Source: Holdemania massiliensis
GTDB taxonomy: Bacteria; Bacillota_I; Bacilli_A; Erysipelotrichales; Erysipelotrichaceae
DNA: 64,000 bases
NCBI RefSeq assembly: GCF_022440805.1
Contig: NZ_JAKNTK010000001.1
Coordinates: forward strand, 496,001 to 560,000
Direction: 5' to 3'
The position numbers were made by a program, and so were the translations under genes. The stretch's first letter is position 1, and each line of letters opens with the position of its first letter. Positions 23,509 to 33,100 of the stretch are shown here, piece by piece. Below the pieces are notes generated by a model that saw only the letters and a list, made by a program, of their open reading frames with translations, was not told the DNA's origin and searched no databases.

Positions 23509-25461
23509 TTAATCTTTTGAACTGTCATGTTCATGAGGGACTGCTTTAAAGAAGGAATAGCTGTTTTTTCCGTGTTTTTTGGTCTGATATAAGGCGGCGT
23601 CAGCACTTTTATACAGTGTTTCAAAGTTACAGCCATCCTGAGGTGCCAGCGCGATGCCGATGCTGGCGCTCATCATCCAGGTGCAGCCCAGCGCAGTATG
23701 CGTTTTATTCAAAGCCTTCGATAGAGCTTTTGCCTTATCTTCAACCGCAGCAGGACCGGTGATTGGATAGAAGACTGCGAATTCATCGCCGCCGATCCGT
23801 CCGATAATGTCATCTTGGCGAAACTGGGAGCAAAGCGCAGCGGCAAAGGCTTCAATCACCGTATCTCCAAAAACATGGCCGTAGCGGTCGTTCGCTTCTT
23901 TAAATGTATCAATATCAAAGATGAAAAAGGCAAATTGCTGATCAGGGCAAGTTTGAAGCTTTTGTTCAATATGCCGCCGGGTTGCGCTTTTTGTCAGAAG
24001 ATGCGTCATCTCATCCGTCTGAGCCAAAGCCTGAAGCCGTTTTTCCTGGCGCTTTTCAGCATCAATATTCTGTCGATATGTCAGCATGTGCAGCGACTGA
24101 TCCTTTTCCTGCTGAATGATCCGTGCTGTTATCCGCATCCAGAAATAATCTCCGCCAGTAGAGATCATAAATTCATAGGTTAAAGTATCCTGCCCGTTTT
24201 CATAAGCGCGGATCACATTCGCAGGCGTAAAGGTGTCAACATAACCCTGCCGGAATTCAGCTTTGATCTGCTTTTCAGCAACGACCTTCAGGGCCTGATC
24301 GTAAGGTGTGCCCGCCGGAGCTCCCAGACTTTCAAAATATTTTTGCGTTTCTGCATCTGCCGGACAGTTGTGGGTAATATCCAGCTCATAGATGTTGTCA
24401 AACAGTTCTTCGGTGGCTTTTTCAAAGGTGGAGCGCTTTTCCTGTTCCACCGACTGCGTCAGTTCAATTATCTGCAGATTAAAGGTTCGGATGACCCGGG
24501 TAATAATATACAGAATGAAGAGAATGATCGCCGTGATGATCAAAGCAGACTGCCACAGCTGCCGCTGCAGCGATCTTAATAATTCGCCCGTATCCTGCCG
24601 GACAAAAAGATGCCATTGAAGCTGCGGAATGTAACGCGAGATTACATAATCCTGTCCCTGGCTTTCCTGCGGATTTTTTACCCAGAAAGGATTCGAGGCA
24701 TCGCCGCTCTGCCAGCTTAATATCTGTTTCTGCACCTCATCTTGATAGGGATACAGCGAAAACAAATTCATTCTTTCATAACCGGTGTAATGAGAGGAAA
24801 TTTCAATGTCTCCGGCGCTGTTGATCAGAAATGCCTGCACCTGATACTGATCCTCATAACTTTGAATTAAAGTCTGCAGGGAATCAATCTGCAGGCCGAC
24901 GCCGACGATCCCCAAAAGCTGCCCTTGATCATCCGTAATCTTGCAGTTGACAAATACAGTAATTTCGTTGTTTTTGCCTTTGACCTCATCGTTATCGACG
25001 TTCATCGCGTATTCCTGGTCGGAGGTTGCCATTGCGTAATACCAGTCGTTTTCCGGATTTTCCGGAGAGAGCACCCGGTCAAGTCCGGCATAATTGTAAT
25101 AACGCTGCGAAGCGGCAGAAACTAAAAATACAGAATCATACTGGGTTTGATCATGATACGCTTTCAGATATTTTGTCAGAACCGCTTCATATTCCGGATT
25201 GTTCAGGTTGCTGCTTTCTTCAAGCAGCGCTCGGCGAAGCAAGCTGTCATTGGCCATGGTCAGTGAGATGTTGACCGGTTTGGCAAACAGCGTTGTCAGC
25301 TGATAATAAATCCCTTCTGAAGTCAGTTCAGATACTTGTTCTATATTTTTGACGGAAGCCGAATAATTCATCTGGCAGCTCAGCACGGCAGTTGCCAAAA
25401 AGCCGAGAAAGACGACCAGGCAGACTAAGATATTGGTTTTCAGTAAGATATTATGTTTCAT
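23509..25461 (-). CDS. Membrane diguanylate cyclase (Cache-PAS-GGDEF)
   Basis: The 650-residue protein has an N-terminal helix (VCLVVFLGFLATAVLSC), a double-Cache-type extracytoplasmic sensor (about 35-300), a second helix (SALIITAIILFILYIITRV), a PAS-like segment (about 340-465) and a C-terminal GGDEF domain with FFIFDIDTFKEAND and GRIGGDEFAVF. The intact GGDEF motif predicts c-di-GMP synthesis, and RQDD five residues upstream matches the RxxD product-inhibition site. No EAL domain or obvious c-di-GMP effector is in the window. AAAGGAAGAAGGAAAATC precedes the ATG. Confidence 0.93.
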   Translation of the reverse strand: MKHNILLKTNILVCLVVFLGFLATAVLSCQMNYSASVKNIEQVSELTSEGIYYQLTTLFAKPVNISLTMANDSLLRRALLEESSNLNNPEYEAVLTKYLKAYHDQTQYDSVFLVSAASQRYYNYAGLDRVLSPENPENDWYYAMATSDQEYAMNVDNDEVKGKNNEITVFVNCKITDDQGQLLGIVGVGLQIDSLQTLIQSYEDQYQVQAFLINSAGDIEISSHYTGYERMNLFSLYPYQDEVQKQILSWQSGDASNPFWVKNPQESQGQDYVISRYIPQLQWHLFVRQDTGELLRSLQRQLWQSALIITAIILFILYIITRVIRTFNLQIIELTQSVEQEKRSTFEKATEELFDNIYELDITHNCPADAETQKYFESLGAPAGTPYDQALKVVAEKQIKAEFRQGYVDTFTPANVIRAYENGQDTLTYEFMISTGGDYFWMRITARIIQQEKDQSLHMLTYRQNIDAEKRQEKRLQALAQTDEMTHLLTKSATRRHIEQKLQTCPDQQFAFFIFDIDTFKEANDRYGHVFGDTVIEAFAAALCSQFRQDDIIGRIGGDEFAVFYPITGPAAVEDKAKALSKALNKTHTALGCTWMMSASIGIALAPQDGCNFETLYKSADAALYQTKKHGKNSYSFFKAVPHEHDSSKD

Positions 25462-25831
25462 GATTTTCCTTCTTCCTTTATGGTGATTGGATTTTTCAAC
25501 TTCATATCTTATTGGATCATGTTGGTCAGTAGAATCATTATCCCAAAACAGTTAGATTTATACTGACCGGGATAACTCTATTGTAATCCGCCTTTCAAAA
25601 ATACTGCACAGATTTTCAGAAAAAGAAAAACCGTTTTCGTAAAACAAACCCAACGAAATATCGCAAAACAGAAGGGTGGATACATCTTTTCTTCTTCACA
25701 AGTGTCAGACTTTAGAATTCAGGATATGGATGAAGAGCATTCTCTGAGAAAGAAATCATCATTTCTTTTCCTGTTTCTCTGATTTATAACCAATGGTTAA
25801 AAAAATTAACCAAAACATGCCGAGCGTTCAG
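25462..25831. other. Intergenic region upstream of the GGDEF and XRE genes
   Basis: Divergent promoter region without a gene. Near its right end GGTTAA (25795-25800) and TTAACC (25806-25811) form a small inverted repeat, just upstream of the XRE promoter. Confidence 0.5.
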
Positions 25832-25882
25832 TTGTCAGTGACATGACGTCCTGTTAAGATAAAGTCAGGATAGGCCTATCCT
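25832..25882 (+). promoter_or_regulatory. XRE gene promoter with 16-bp palindromic operator
   Basis: TTGTCA (25832-25837) and TAAGAT (25855-25860) are 17 bp apart. The perfect palindrome AGGATAGGCCTATCCT (25867-25882) begins at the expected transcription start. A repressor bound there would block initiation; the HTH protein encoded 37 bp downstream is the likely ligand. Confidence 0.7.
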
Positions 25883-25918
25883 TCTGGATATCGTAAAGAG
25901 TCCGGCAGAAAGGAAATC

Positions 25919-26980
25919 ATGATGAAAATCAATGAAATTATCCGCCAGCGGCGGAAAGAATTAGGATTAACGCAGGAACAAATTGCACAGCGTTTGGGTG
26001 TGACCGCCCCGGCTGTCAACAAATGGGAAAGCGGCGTCAGCTATCCGGATATCACGCTGCTTCCACCCTTGGCCCGTCTATTAAAAACGGATCTGAACAC
26101 GCTTTTATCATTTAAAGAAGAATTAACCGATGCAGAAATAGCCGATATTATTCGTGAGATCACCCAGCGGATTCAGATGGATCAGGTGGAATCGGCGCTG
26201 GCTTATGCCCGCGAACAGGCGGAAGAATATCCTGGCTGTCTGCCGCTGCTTTATGCTTTGGCGTCCGTGTTAAAAGGCTGTTTGATGCTGGTGCCGGAAC
26301 AGCTGAACGAAGCTGAGTCGCTGATTCATTCATGGCTGCAGCAGTGCGTGCAGGGAAATGATCCGCGGTCTCGCAATGGCGCAATCGGATTTTTATTTCT
26401 TGATGCTTTGGAGCAGGAACAATTTGATGAAGCCAGGGAATTGCTGAATCAGCTGCCGCAGCCGGATGCCGTGAATAAACAACAGCTGCAGATTAATCTT
26501 TATCTGCGCTCAAAAGAGAGGGAAAAGGCGCTGGAACTGATGGAACGACGGCTGATCCAAACTGCCAACGACCTGTCAATGCAGTTGGGTACCTTAGCCA
26601 ACTTAACAATCAAGGAACAGCCGGAAACCGCGGAACGCTATCTGCAGGTATCCCGTTGGATTGGAGAACAGCTGGATCTGATGCCGTATAATCGAGCTTA
26701 TGCGGACTGGACGGCCGCGACAAACCGACAGGATGGCGAAGCAGCTCTGACCGCGCTGGAGGCCATGTTTCAGGCTTTGAAAACACCATGGATCGCTTCC
26801 CAGTCACCGTTATATCCGCATATTCAGGATCAGAATGATATGAGTACGTTCAGTGCGCTGCTCAGTCAGTCGCTGTTGAAAGCACTCCAACAAGATGAAA
26901 CAATGTCATTTCTGCGCCAGTCTCCGCGTTATGAACAGGTCCTTCGCAGGCTAGGGGAGATTAAAAATAATGGAGGCTGA
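25919..26980 (+). CDS. XRE-type HTH regulator with helical repeat C-terminus
   Basis: The 353-residue protein has an N-terminal XRE helix-turn-helix (LGLTQEQIAQRLGVTAPAVNKWESGVSYPDI, residues about 15-45) and a long all-helical remainder with TPR-like helix pairs (ALAYAREQAEEYPG, DEARELLNQLPQ, KALELMERRL). Such C-terminal repeats usually sense a peptide or partner protein. A palindrome at the promoter start suggests autoregulation. A terminator follows at 27065, so it is transcribed alone; other targets are not evident. Confidence 0.88.
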   Translation: MMKINEIIRQRRKELGLTQEQIAQRLGVTAPAVNKWESGVSYPDITLLPPLARLLKTDLNTLLSFKEELTDAEIADIIREITQRIQMDQVESALAYAREQAEEYPGCLPLLYALASVLKGCLMLVPEQLNEAESLIHSWLQQCVQGNDPRSRNGAIGFLFLDALEQEQFDEARELLNQLPQPDAVNKQQLQINLYLRSKEREKALELMERRLIQTANDLSMQLGTLANLTIKEQPETAERYLQVSRWIGEQLDLMPYNRAYADWTAATNRQDGEAALTALEAMFQALKTPWIASQSPLYPHIQDQNDMSTFSALLSQSLLKALQQDETMSFLRQSPRYEQVLRRLGEIKNNGG

Positions 26981-27384
26981 GAGGCTGGAAAATAAGATGG
27001 ATTTCCGTAAGCGAAATGGCAGATTCATTCCAGTACCATGATGAATCCATAAATAAAGCAGAAGAGAAGGCTGACAATTGAACAGTCTTCTTTTTGTAAG
27101 CAGGGTCAGTTCGGGTGGGTTACGTTGAAAAGCTGACTGAAATTCCTGTTTTTAAAAAAGGAAGCTTAGAAAAGCGATGCTTATCTCATTGAGTTATCCC
27201 AACACCTCAAAATCATCCATTTCTGGGAACGGAGTATAAAGCAGAATGTCCGCAGAATTAGACAGGGCTTTTGCTTTGTCGACGCTTTGGACAGTCAGCC
27301 GGGACTGTCTATTTTCAAACGATAAGAAAGCGCTATGATACAAATAGGATCCGATGAAAGTGATCCAAGAAGGAGTGGGATTAT
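26981..27384 (+). other. Intergenic: XRE terminator and promoter region of the HdeD-like gene
   Basis: AGAAGGCTG (27065-27073) / CAGTCTTCT (27083-27091), one wobble, followed by TTTTT, forms the terminator of the XRE gene. Further right, GACAGTC (27290-27296) and GACTGTC (27303-27309) form a 7-bp inverted repeat just upstream of a TATGAT -10-like hexamer (27334-27339), a possible operator for the HdeD-like gene. Confidence 0.6.
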
Positions 27385-27918
27385 ATGAAAAATTCAATGA
27401 CGCGTGTGCTATGGTTTATTGCCGGAATCCTGCTGATCATCTCCGGCTGTACCTTGCTGTTCAGGCCGGACGCCTCGCTGATCTCCATGGCGGGAATGAT
27501 TGGGTTTGTGATTTTGATCAACGGTATTTTCAGTTTGACAATTTACTTTGTGTTCCATAATGTAATGTTAGGCGCTTTATGGCAGCTTCTCGACGGTATT
27601 CTGGGAATCCTGGTCGGCTTTATGTTTCTGGCCAACAGTGTTCTGGTCGCCTCCGTTCTGCCCTATGTTTTCGGGATGTGGATCATGTTCTCCGGATTGT
27701 CTAAGCTGGTCGGCGGATTTGATTTGCGGAAGCTAAATTTTGATGGATGGGGATGGCTGGTACTGTTGGGGGCAGCAATGACGATGCTGGGATTGCTGAC
27801 ATTCTTTAAACCGGTAATCGGTACGGTAGCGTTATCAACCTTGTTTGCTTTGGCTTTGATCGTTGAGGGTGCCCATGCACTGATCCGCGGAATCTATTAT
27901 CAACGTTTCTGGCTGTAA
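27385..27918 (+). CDS. HdeD/DUF308 family membrane protein
   Basis: The 177-residue product consists of six hydrophobic helices arranged as three similar pairs, with the DUF308 style GILLIISGCTLLFRPDAS and GILGILVGFMFLANS repeats and ALIVEGAHALIRGI near the end. E. coli HdeD contributes to acid resistance at high density; for Firmicute homologues the role is unproven. AAGAAGGAGTGGGATTAT precedes the ATG. A strong terminator follows, so it is transcribed alone. Confidence 0.88.
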   Translation: MKNSMTRVLWFIAGILLIISGCTLLFRPDASLISMAGMIGFVILINGIFSLTIYFVFHNVMLGALWQLLDGILGILVGFMFLANSVLVASVLPYVFGMWIMFSGLSKLVGGFDLRKLNFDGWGWLVLLGAAMTMLGLLTFFKPVIGTVALSTLFALALIVEGAHALIRGIYYQRFWL

Positions 27919-27956
27919 TGAAGGATTGAATCATCACGCTTGTTTTAGAGGACAAG

Positions 27957-28017
27957 AGGGATCGCCCGGCAGAAATTCTAATTCAAAGGATTTCTCGGTG
28001 CCGATCCCTTTTTTTCC
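27957..28017 (+). terminator. Terminator of the HdeD-like gene
   Basis: AGGGATCG (27957-27964) pairs with CGATCCCT (28002-28009), with an inner AAAT/ATTT pair, then a T run to 28017. The rest of the 300-bp gap to 28218 shows nothing recognisable beyond a ribosome-binding site. Confidence 0.88.
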
Positions 28018-28218
28018 TTTCCGAATGTTTTCAAATTCACGAATCAGTTTGACAGTCCAGCCATCGTCCCGTACAATGAGACTTAAGCAAACAGGTATTG
28101 ATGATTAAATCAGGATAAAATAAGAAATCGCCGCGGGATAAGCCTGGAAAAGGGCTGTCATTAAGAAGCGTGAAAGACTGAGAACTCATAGAAATCAATC
28201 AAAAGAGGGAGCAACATC

Positions 28219-29130
28219 ATGCATATTAATGAACAGTTAAAAATGGATTTAAACGGGGTTCGGCAATTTATTTCTATCCGCGCAGAAAAGGCTGAAGCGC
28301 CACTGCTAGTCTACCTGCATGGTGGTCCCGGGGATGCAGCTTTGCCTCTGGTTAAGAAATATAATAAACAACTGGAGCAGCAGTTTACCGTTGTGATTTG
28401 GGAGCAGCGCGGTGCTGGAAAATCGTATTATCCATTTGAAGGCGCAGTCACAATCGAGATGTTTCTTCAAGATCTCAATGTGCTGGTGACGAATTTATTA
28501 AAGCGGTTTAACCAGAGTTCACTGTATTTGGTCGGTCATTCCTGGGGAAGTATTTTGGGACTTCGCTTTGCACAGGCGCATCCGGAACTAGTGCGGACCT
28601 ATATTGGCTGCGGACAAGTCGTGAATATGAAAAAATCGAGTAGGATTGCTTATGATTATGCGTTAGCCCATGCTGATCAAAAGAGTCTGGAAAAATTGAA
28701 AAGGATCGACTGTAGTTATCAATCAGAGAACTGGCTGAACGATTTACTTTTCGTCACACAACAAGTTGTTAAACATAAGGGGTCGCTCTATGGAGCGAAG
28801 AATTACAATCGTTTAATTCTGCCGTTTCTGTTTTCAAAAGATTACACAATCAGCGATTTGATCCGACGTCAGAAGGGCAGCCTGCAGGCCATACAGTACT
28901 TGTGGCAGGAGGTCATGCAGACGGACTTTGAAGCGCAGACGCGTTTTAAAACGCCGGTTATTCTGATTGAAGGTCGCTATGACAGCCATGTTTCCTCAGC
29001 TCTGGCGAAGGATTACTTTGATCGAATTGAAACGGAAAAACAGTTTTACTGGTTTGAAAATTCTTGTCACTTTCCTCAATGGAGTGAAAATGAGAAATTC
29101 AATCAGCTGATGTGTGATTTGCTAGGATAA
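28219..29130 (+). CDS. Alpha/beta hydrolase, proline iminopeptidase-like
   Basis: The 303-residue protein shows the proline-iminopeptidase style oxyanion loop YLHGGPGDAA, a WEQRGAGKS segment, nucleophile elbow GHSWGS (Ser near residue 111), acid in EGRYDSHV and His in NSCHFPQWSE. These give a complete Ser-Asp-His triad. Members cleave N-terminal proline from peptides or hydrolyse esters; the small-molecule substrate is not decided. No signal peptide, so cytoplasmic. AAAAGAGGGAGCAACATC precedes the ATG. Confidence 0.88.
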   Translation: MHINEQLKMDLNGVRQFISIRAEKAEAPLLVYLHGGPGDAALPLVKKYNKQLEQQFTVVIWEQRGAGKSYYPFEGAVTIEMFLQDLNVLVTNLLKRFNQSSLYLVGHSWGSILGLRFAQAHPELVRTYIGCGQVVNMKKSSRIAYDYALAHADQKSLEKLKRIDCSYQSENWLNDLLFVTQQVVKHKGSLYGAKNYNRLILPFLFSKDYTISDLIRRQKGSLQAIQYLWQEVMQTDFEAQTRFKTPVILIEGRYDSHVSSALAKDYFDRIETEKQFYWFENSCHFPQWSENEKFNQLMCDLLG

Positions 29131-29591
29131 TTCCTAATCAGGACAGATGACACGGAATTCATCAACAATACCGACAAGATAATGACGATCAAAGGAGGAA
29201 TACTGGCATATTTTCTTGGAAATGCCGAATCAGTTGACGAATCTTGATTACTATCAGTTCCACCTTAGGCAGAAAGTCAGATGAAGGTTAGAATAAGCTT
29301 TGTTATTATGGTTAGGTTTATTATTTCCTGTGAGGAAGCAGGAAGAATATAGGACATAAAGCTTCGTTGAGAAAAATTTCTTGATGGAGTTTTTTTTATA
29401 TGTACTAAAACGGCTTGTCTGAGAACGCGCAAAAATATAGTTGTGAAGATTTTAATTGTTGATAACCGATAACTATCTGGCTAAAAGTGGAAAATTCTAA
29501 AAATATTTGAACTTTCCCTGCAAAAAACCTGAAATCTAACCAATATATAACCTTCGATTGATAGGATAGGGGTGTCTTGGAGGTGAAGCCT
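29131..29591 (+). other. Intergenic region before the surface-protein operon
   Basis: No gene is visible in about 460 bp. The segment is A/T-rich and must hold the promoter of the operon, but I find only weak hexamers (TTGAAC with TGAAAT about 17 bp on, near 29508-29536). Confidence 0.45.
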
Positions 29592-30137
29592 ATGCGGAAA
29601 TGGTTAGTTTTCGGCTTTATAACAGCTATGTTGCTCCTGTGCCCAATCCGAGTTTTGGCCGATTCGCCTACCGATGAACCGGAAACGGAACAAATCGAAG
29701 AGGAATCCACACCGCAGGCTGCCCGCAGAAATCAGGATTCTGTAATGCTCTTTGCTTTCTTAGCGGCGGGAGTTGTTGTCATTGCAGCCGCATTGATGAC
29801 TAAGAATCAAAATCTTAGCTTGTTTGTTAATCATGTTGATTACAATGGCGATGGCAGCTATATCATCACCTGGGGTTATAAAAACCCTAAACGTTATAAA
29901 GTCAAATTTGATAAAGGCAAGGCAGGTTTAAAAGTAAGAAAGGGAACTGCGATTATCCTGAAAAGTGCAGAACTAACTGAATTTGAACCTGGAATTCATA
30001 AAGACGCGATGATTACGATCATTAACAATGAAACTGAAATCGAATGGATTGCAGGAAATCAAAAGGTCGGCGTTAATGGAAAAATGATTCAGGAAGAGAG
30101 GGAAAACGAAAATGAAGATTACAAGCAGATTGGATAG
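29592..30137 (+). CDS. Small secreted/membrane-anchored protein, partner of the giant surface protein
   Basis: The 181-residue product has an N-terminal signal or anchor helix (WLVFGFITAMLLLCPIRVLA), a short acidic linker (DEPETEQIEEESTPQ), a second helix (VMLFAFLAAGVVVIAAALM) and an all-beta domain outside or inside (VDYNGDGSYIITWGYKNP, then KVKFDKGKAGLKVRKGTAII). A DYNGDGS segment looks like a Ca-binding loop. I do not recognise the family. GGAGGTG precedes the ATG. It overlaps the giant surface-protein gene by 26 bp, so their translation is coupled and they probably act together at the envelope. Confidence 0.75.
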   Translation: MRKWLVFGFITAMLLLCPIRVLADSPTDEPETEQIEEESTPQAARRNQDSVMLFAFLAAGVVVIAAALMTKNQNLSLFVNHVDYNGDGSYIITWGYKNPKRYKVKFDKGKAGLKVRKGTAIILKSAELTEFEPGIHKDAMITIINNETEIEWIAGNQKVGVNGKMIQEERENENEDYKQIG

Positions 30138-33100
30138 AGTCTTAAAATGGTTGACTGTCTTGGCAATGACAATGTCCTGCTTCACAGAGTTGCCGATTCG
30201 CATCGTCGCAGAAAGCTTTGATGTTGATTCTGTAATCAGAATTGAATCTAATGAAAACGTAGCAGATGTTCATTTAATCGTCAATGTTACCGTGAACGGT
30301 CAAACGGTATCCGCGGAGAAATCAGTCGCAGCAGGAATGCTGACTGTAAAAGCCAATGACGGTTATGAAATTGATTCAATGGATCTGGATGGAACCGCAT
30401 TTCAGGATACGGTAGAAGTCCAAGAAGCAAGTCAATCTTTAAACATTACGGCTCATCCAACCACAACGCAGGTCAATGAGTCTGAAGAAACAGAAAAAAC
30501 TCCGGAACCAACGATGAGTCCGGAACCAACGACAGAGAACAGTTCGGAGCCGTCAGAAACACCGGAAATTAGTGAAACGCCGGAAGTTACTGAAACACCG
30601 GCAATGAACCCTACAGAAATTCCTGAAAATACAAATGAGATATTGAATAATGAGGCTTTACAAGCTTCAAATGCATTGTCGCTTGATATTGAAACTTATA
30701 GTTTGTCAGATGTATATATCAATAGTGGGCAATGGAAAAGTATTGAGGGTTCATCAGGATATTATCACTCCTGGTCAAGCAGCAATCCGTCGATTGTAAC
30801 AGTATTTGATAATTACGATCGTTATGGCAGTATTTATGCCAAGAGTGTAGGACAGGCTGTAATTACTCATCGCTATTATAGTTATGGATGGAAGGAAGAA
30901 AAGTTTACTGTCTACGTCACAGCTCCTGAACAGGTCGGTTATTTCTATATTATGAAGCCAGGTAAGGAAAATGCCGCATATAGAGAAAAATGGGCTTATG
31001 CAGGAGTAGGAACAATTGTTGCCAACACACCTGTTGCAAGTAAGAATACAGTTTCAGTAAGCGTAAAAAGCTATCCACAATCATATCCAACAATTTATGA
31101 CCAAGATGGAAATGCGTATACCTACAGCATCAATGGTGAAACCGGAACTTACAGTATCGTATGGGATTATATGATTGACTCGTCGGGCGCCAATGATGGG
31201 AATGAAGTGCTAACTGATAATCCTTCATGGCATGTTGATGGGCACGCAATCTTAGTTGCGAAGGATTATAAAACGGTTGATGTTATGGTTAAGCAGCCAG
31301 GATCAGTTTCTTATTCGCGTCTTAGTGACGACTATCCAGTATTAGTTGAAAATGGAAAAACACTCCAAAATATTCCGAGTGTAGATTCCGAGAAAGATTA
31401 TCAGGATAAAAGTTATTTGTTTAATGGATGGTATACAGATCCAGAATGTACAAATAAAGTCGATATAGCGTCATATAAAGTAACATCAAATACAACATTT
31501 TATGGTAAATATGATGCAAATGAATCCACTTATAAAATTAAAGTAAATGCTTATGCAGGAAATAGAGGTACTGGTACACTAATTGGTACAAAATTGATTG
31601 AAAATGTAAGCTGGAGTGAATTAAGTGCTTATTATAAAATGGAGCACTATGAACTGGCTAACTTAACGTTGGGAACTGATTTGTCTGGAAATGGAGAGAT
31701 CATCACTTCTTTCTGGGATCCTATCAAACAAGATATCTCATTAACTTCAGAAGAGGGATATCATATATTAAGTCTTTATTTAAAAGAAGACAGTCCAGTG
31801 TTTATTACGATTAATTATAATGGTAATGGGAATACTGCTGGTTCTATTCCATCTTCAACAACAGTTCTAAAAGATGATTCTTATAGAATTGAGAATCATG
31901 GAAGTCTTGAAAAAGAAGGGTATACTTTTACAGGTTGGAATGATAAAGCAGATGGCTCAGGAAGTGCATATGGAGAAGGTCAAACAATTAATGTAAATAA
32001 AAATATGACGCTTTATGCACAATGGGAAGAAATTGATCGAGGATTCTCTGCCAAAGGATTTGAAGTCACTTATGATGGTAATCTTCATAGCCTAGAATTT
32101 GTGGGTGAACTTCGAGAGAATGAGACTGTTCAGTATTCTGTTGATAACGGAATAAACTGGAATACTACGAATAGTTGGATGAATGTTTGTTCGTATTCAG
32201 TTCTTGTTAGAGTCATGAATAAGCATACGGAAGTTTGGAGAAGTTCTCCTGTTTCAGTCAAAATCAATCCACGTGAGATTACCGTAACAGGAAATCATAA
32301 TACGATTCCTTATGATGGCTTTGCGCATACTGTAACAGGGGTTTCCGCTAGTAATTTGGTCAAGAATCATTCTATTACTTGCGATACAGCCAGTGTGACA
32401 AGGACTGATGCTGGAACCTCCAATATGAATTTGACAGAAAATACGCCGTTTAAGATTATGTCAAAGAATGTGAATGTTACTTCCAATTACAACGTAGTAA
32501 ATGTTGAAGATGGTTATCTAACAATCACACCGCAAACAGAAGAGCTGAAGGTTACCATTACAGGTAATAACGCTAACAAAGTTTATACGGGAAGTGAACA
32601 GGAAGTTACAGGCTGGAGTTCTGACGCTCCGCAGGGAGTCAGTGTTGTATTGACAACAACAGCGAGAGCAGCAGGAACTAATGCAGGAACATACAAGATG
32701 AATCTGAAGGCTGAAAACTTCAAAGTAACGAGCGATAACTACAGCAATATTGAAGTCGTTGTAGTAGACGGCTATCTGACAATCACACCGATCGATAACG
32801 TTACAATTAAAGCTGATAACAAATCCAAAGTTTATGGGTCTGATGATCCTGAATTAACGGCAGTTGTTACAGGTTTGATTGACAAAGATGTTCTGAATTA
32901 TAAGTTAAGTCGTGAAGAAAATAATAACGTAGGAACTTACGAAATTGTTGTTACGTTAAATAACAATCCAAATTACACAGTGACTCATATTGAAAATGGG
33001 GAATTTGTAATTTATGGTGAGATCTTCTATGACAGCAATATTGCTGCAGAAGGTGAAGCTCCGAGTGATTCTAATAAATACAAATTAAATGATGAAATCA

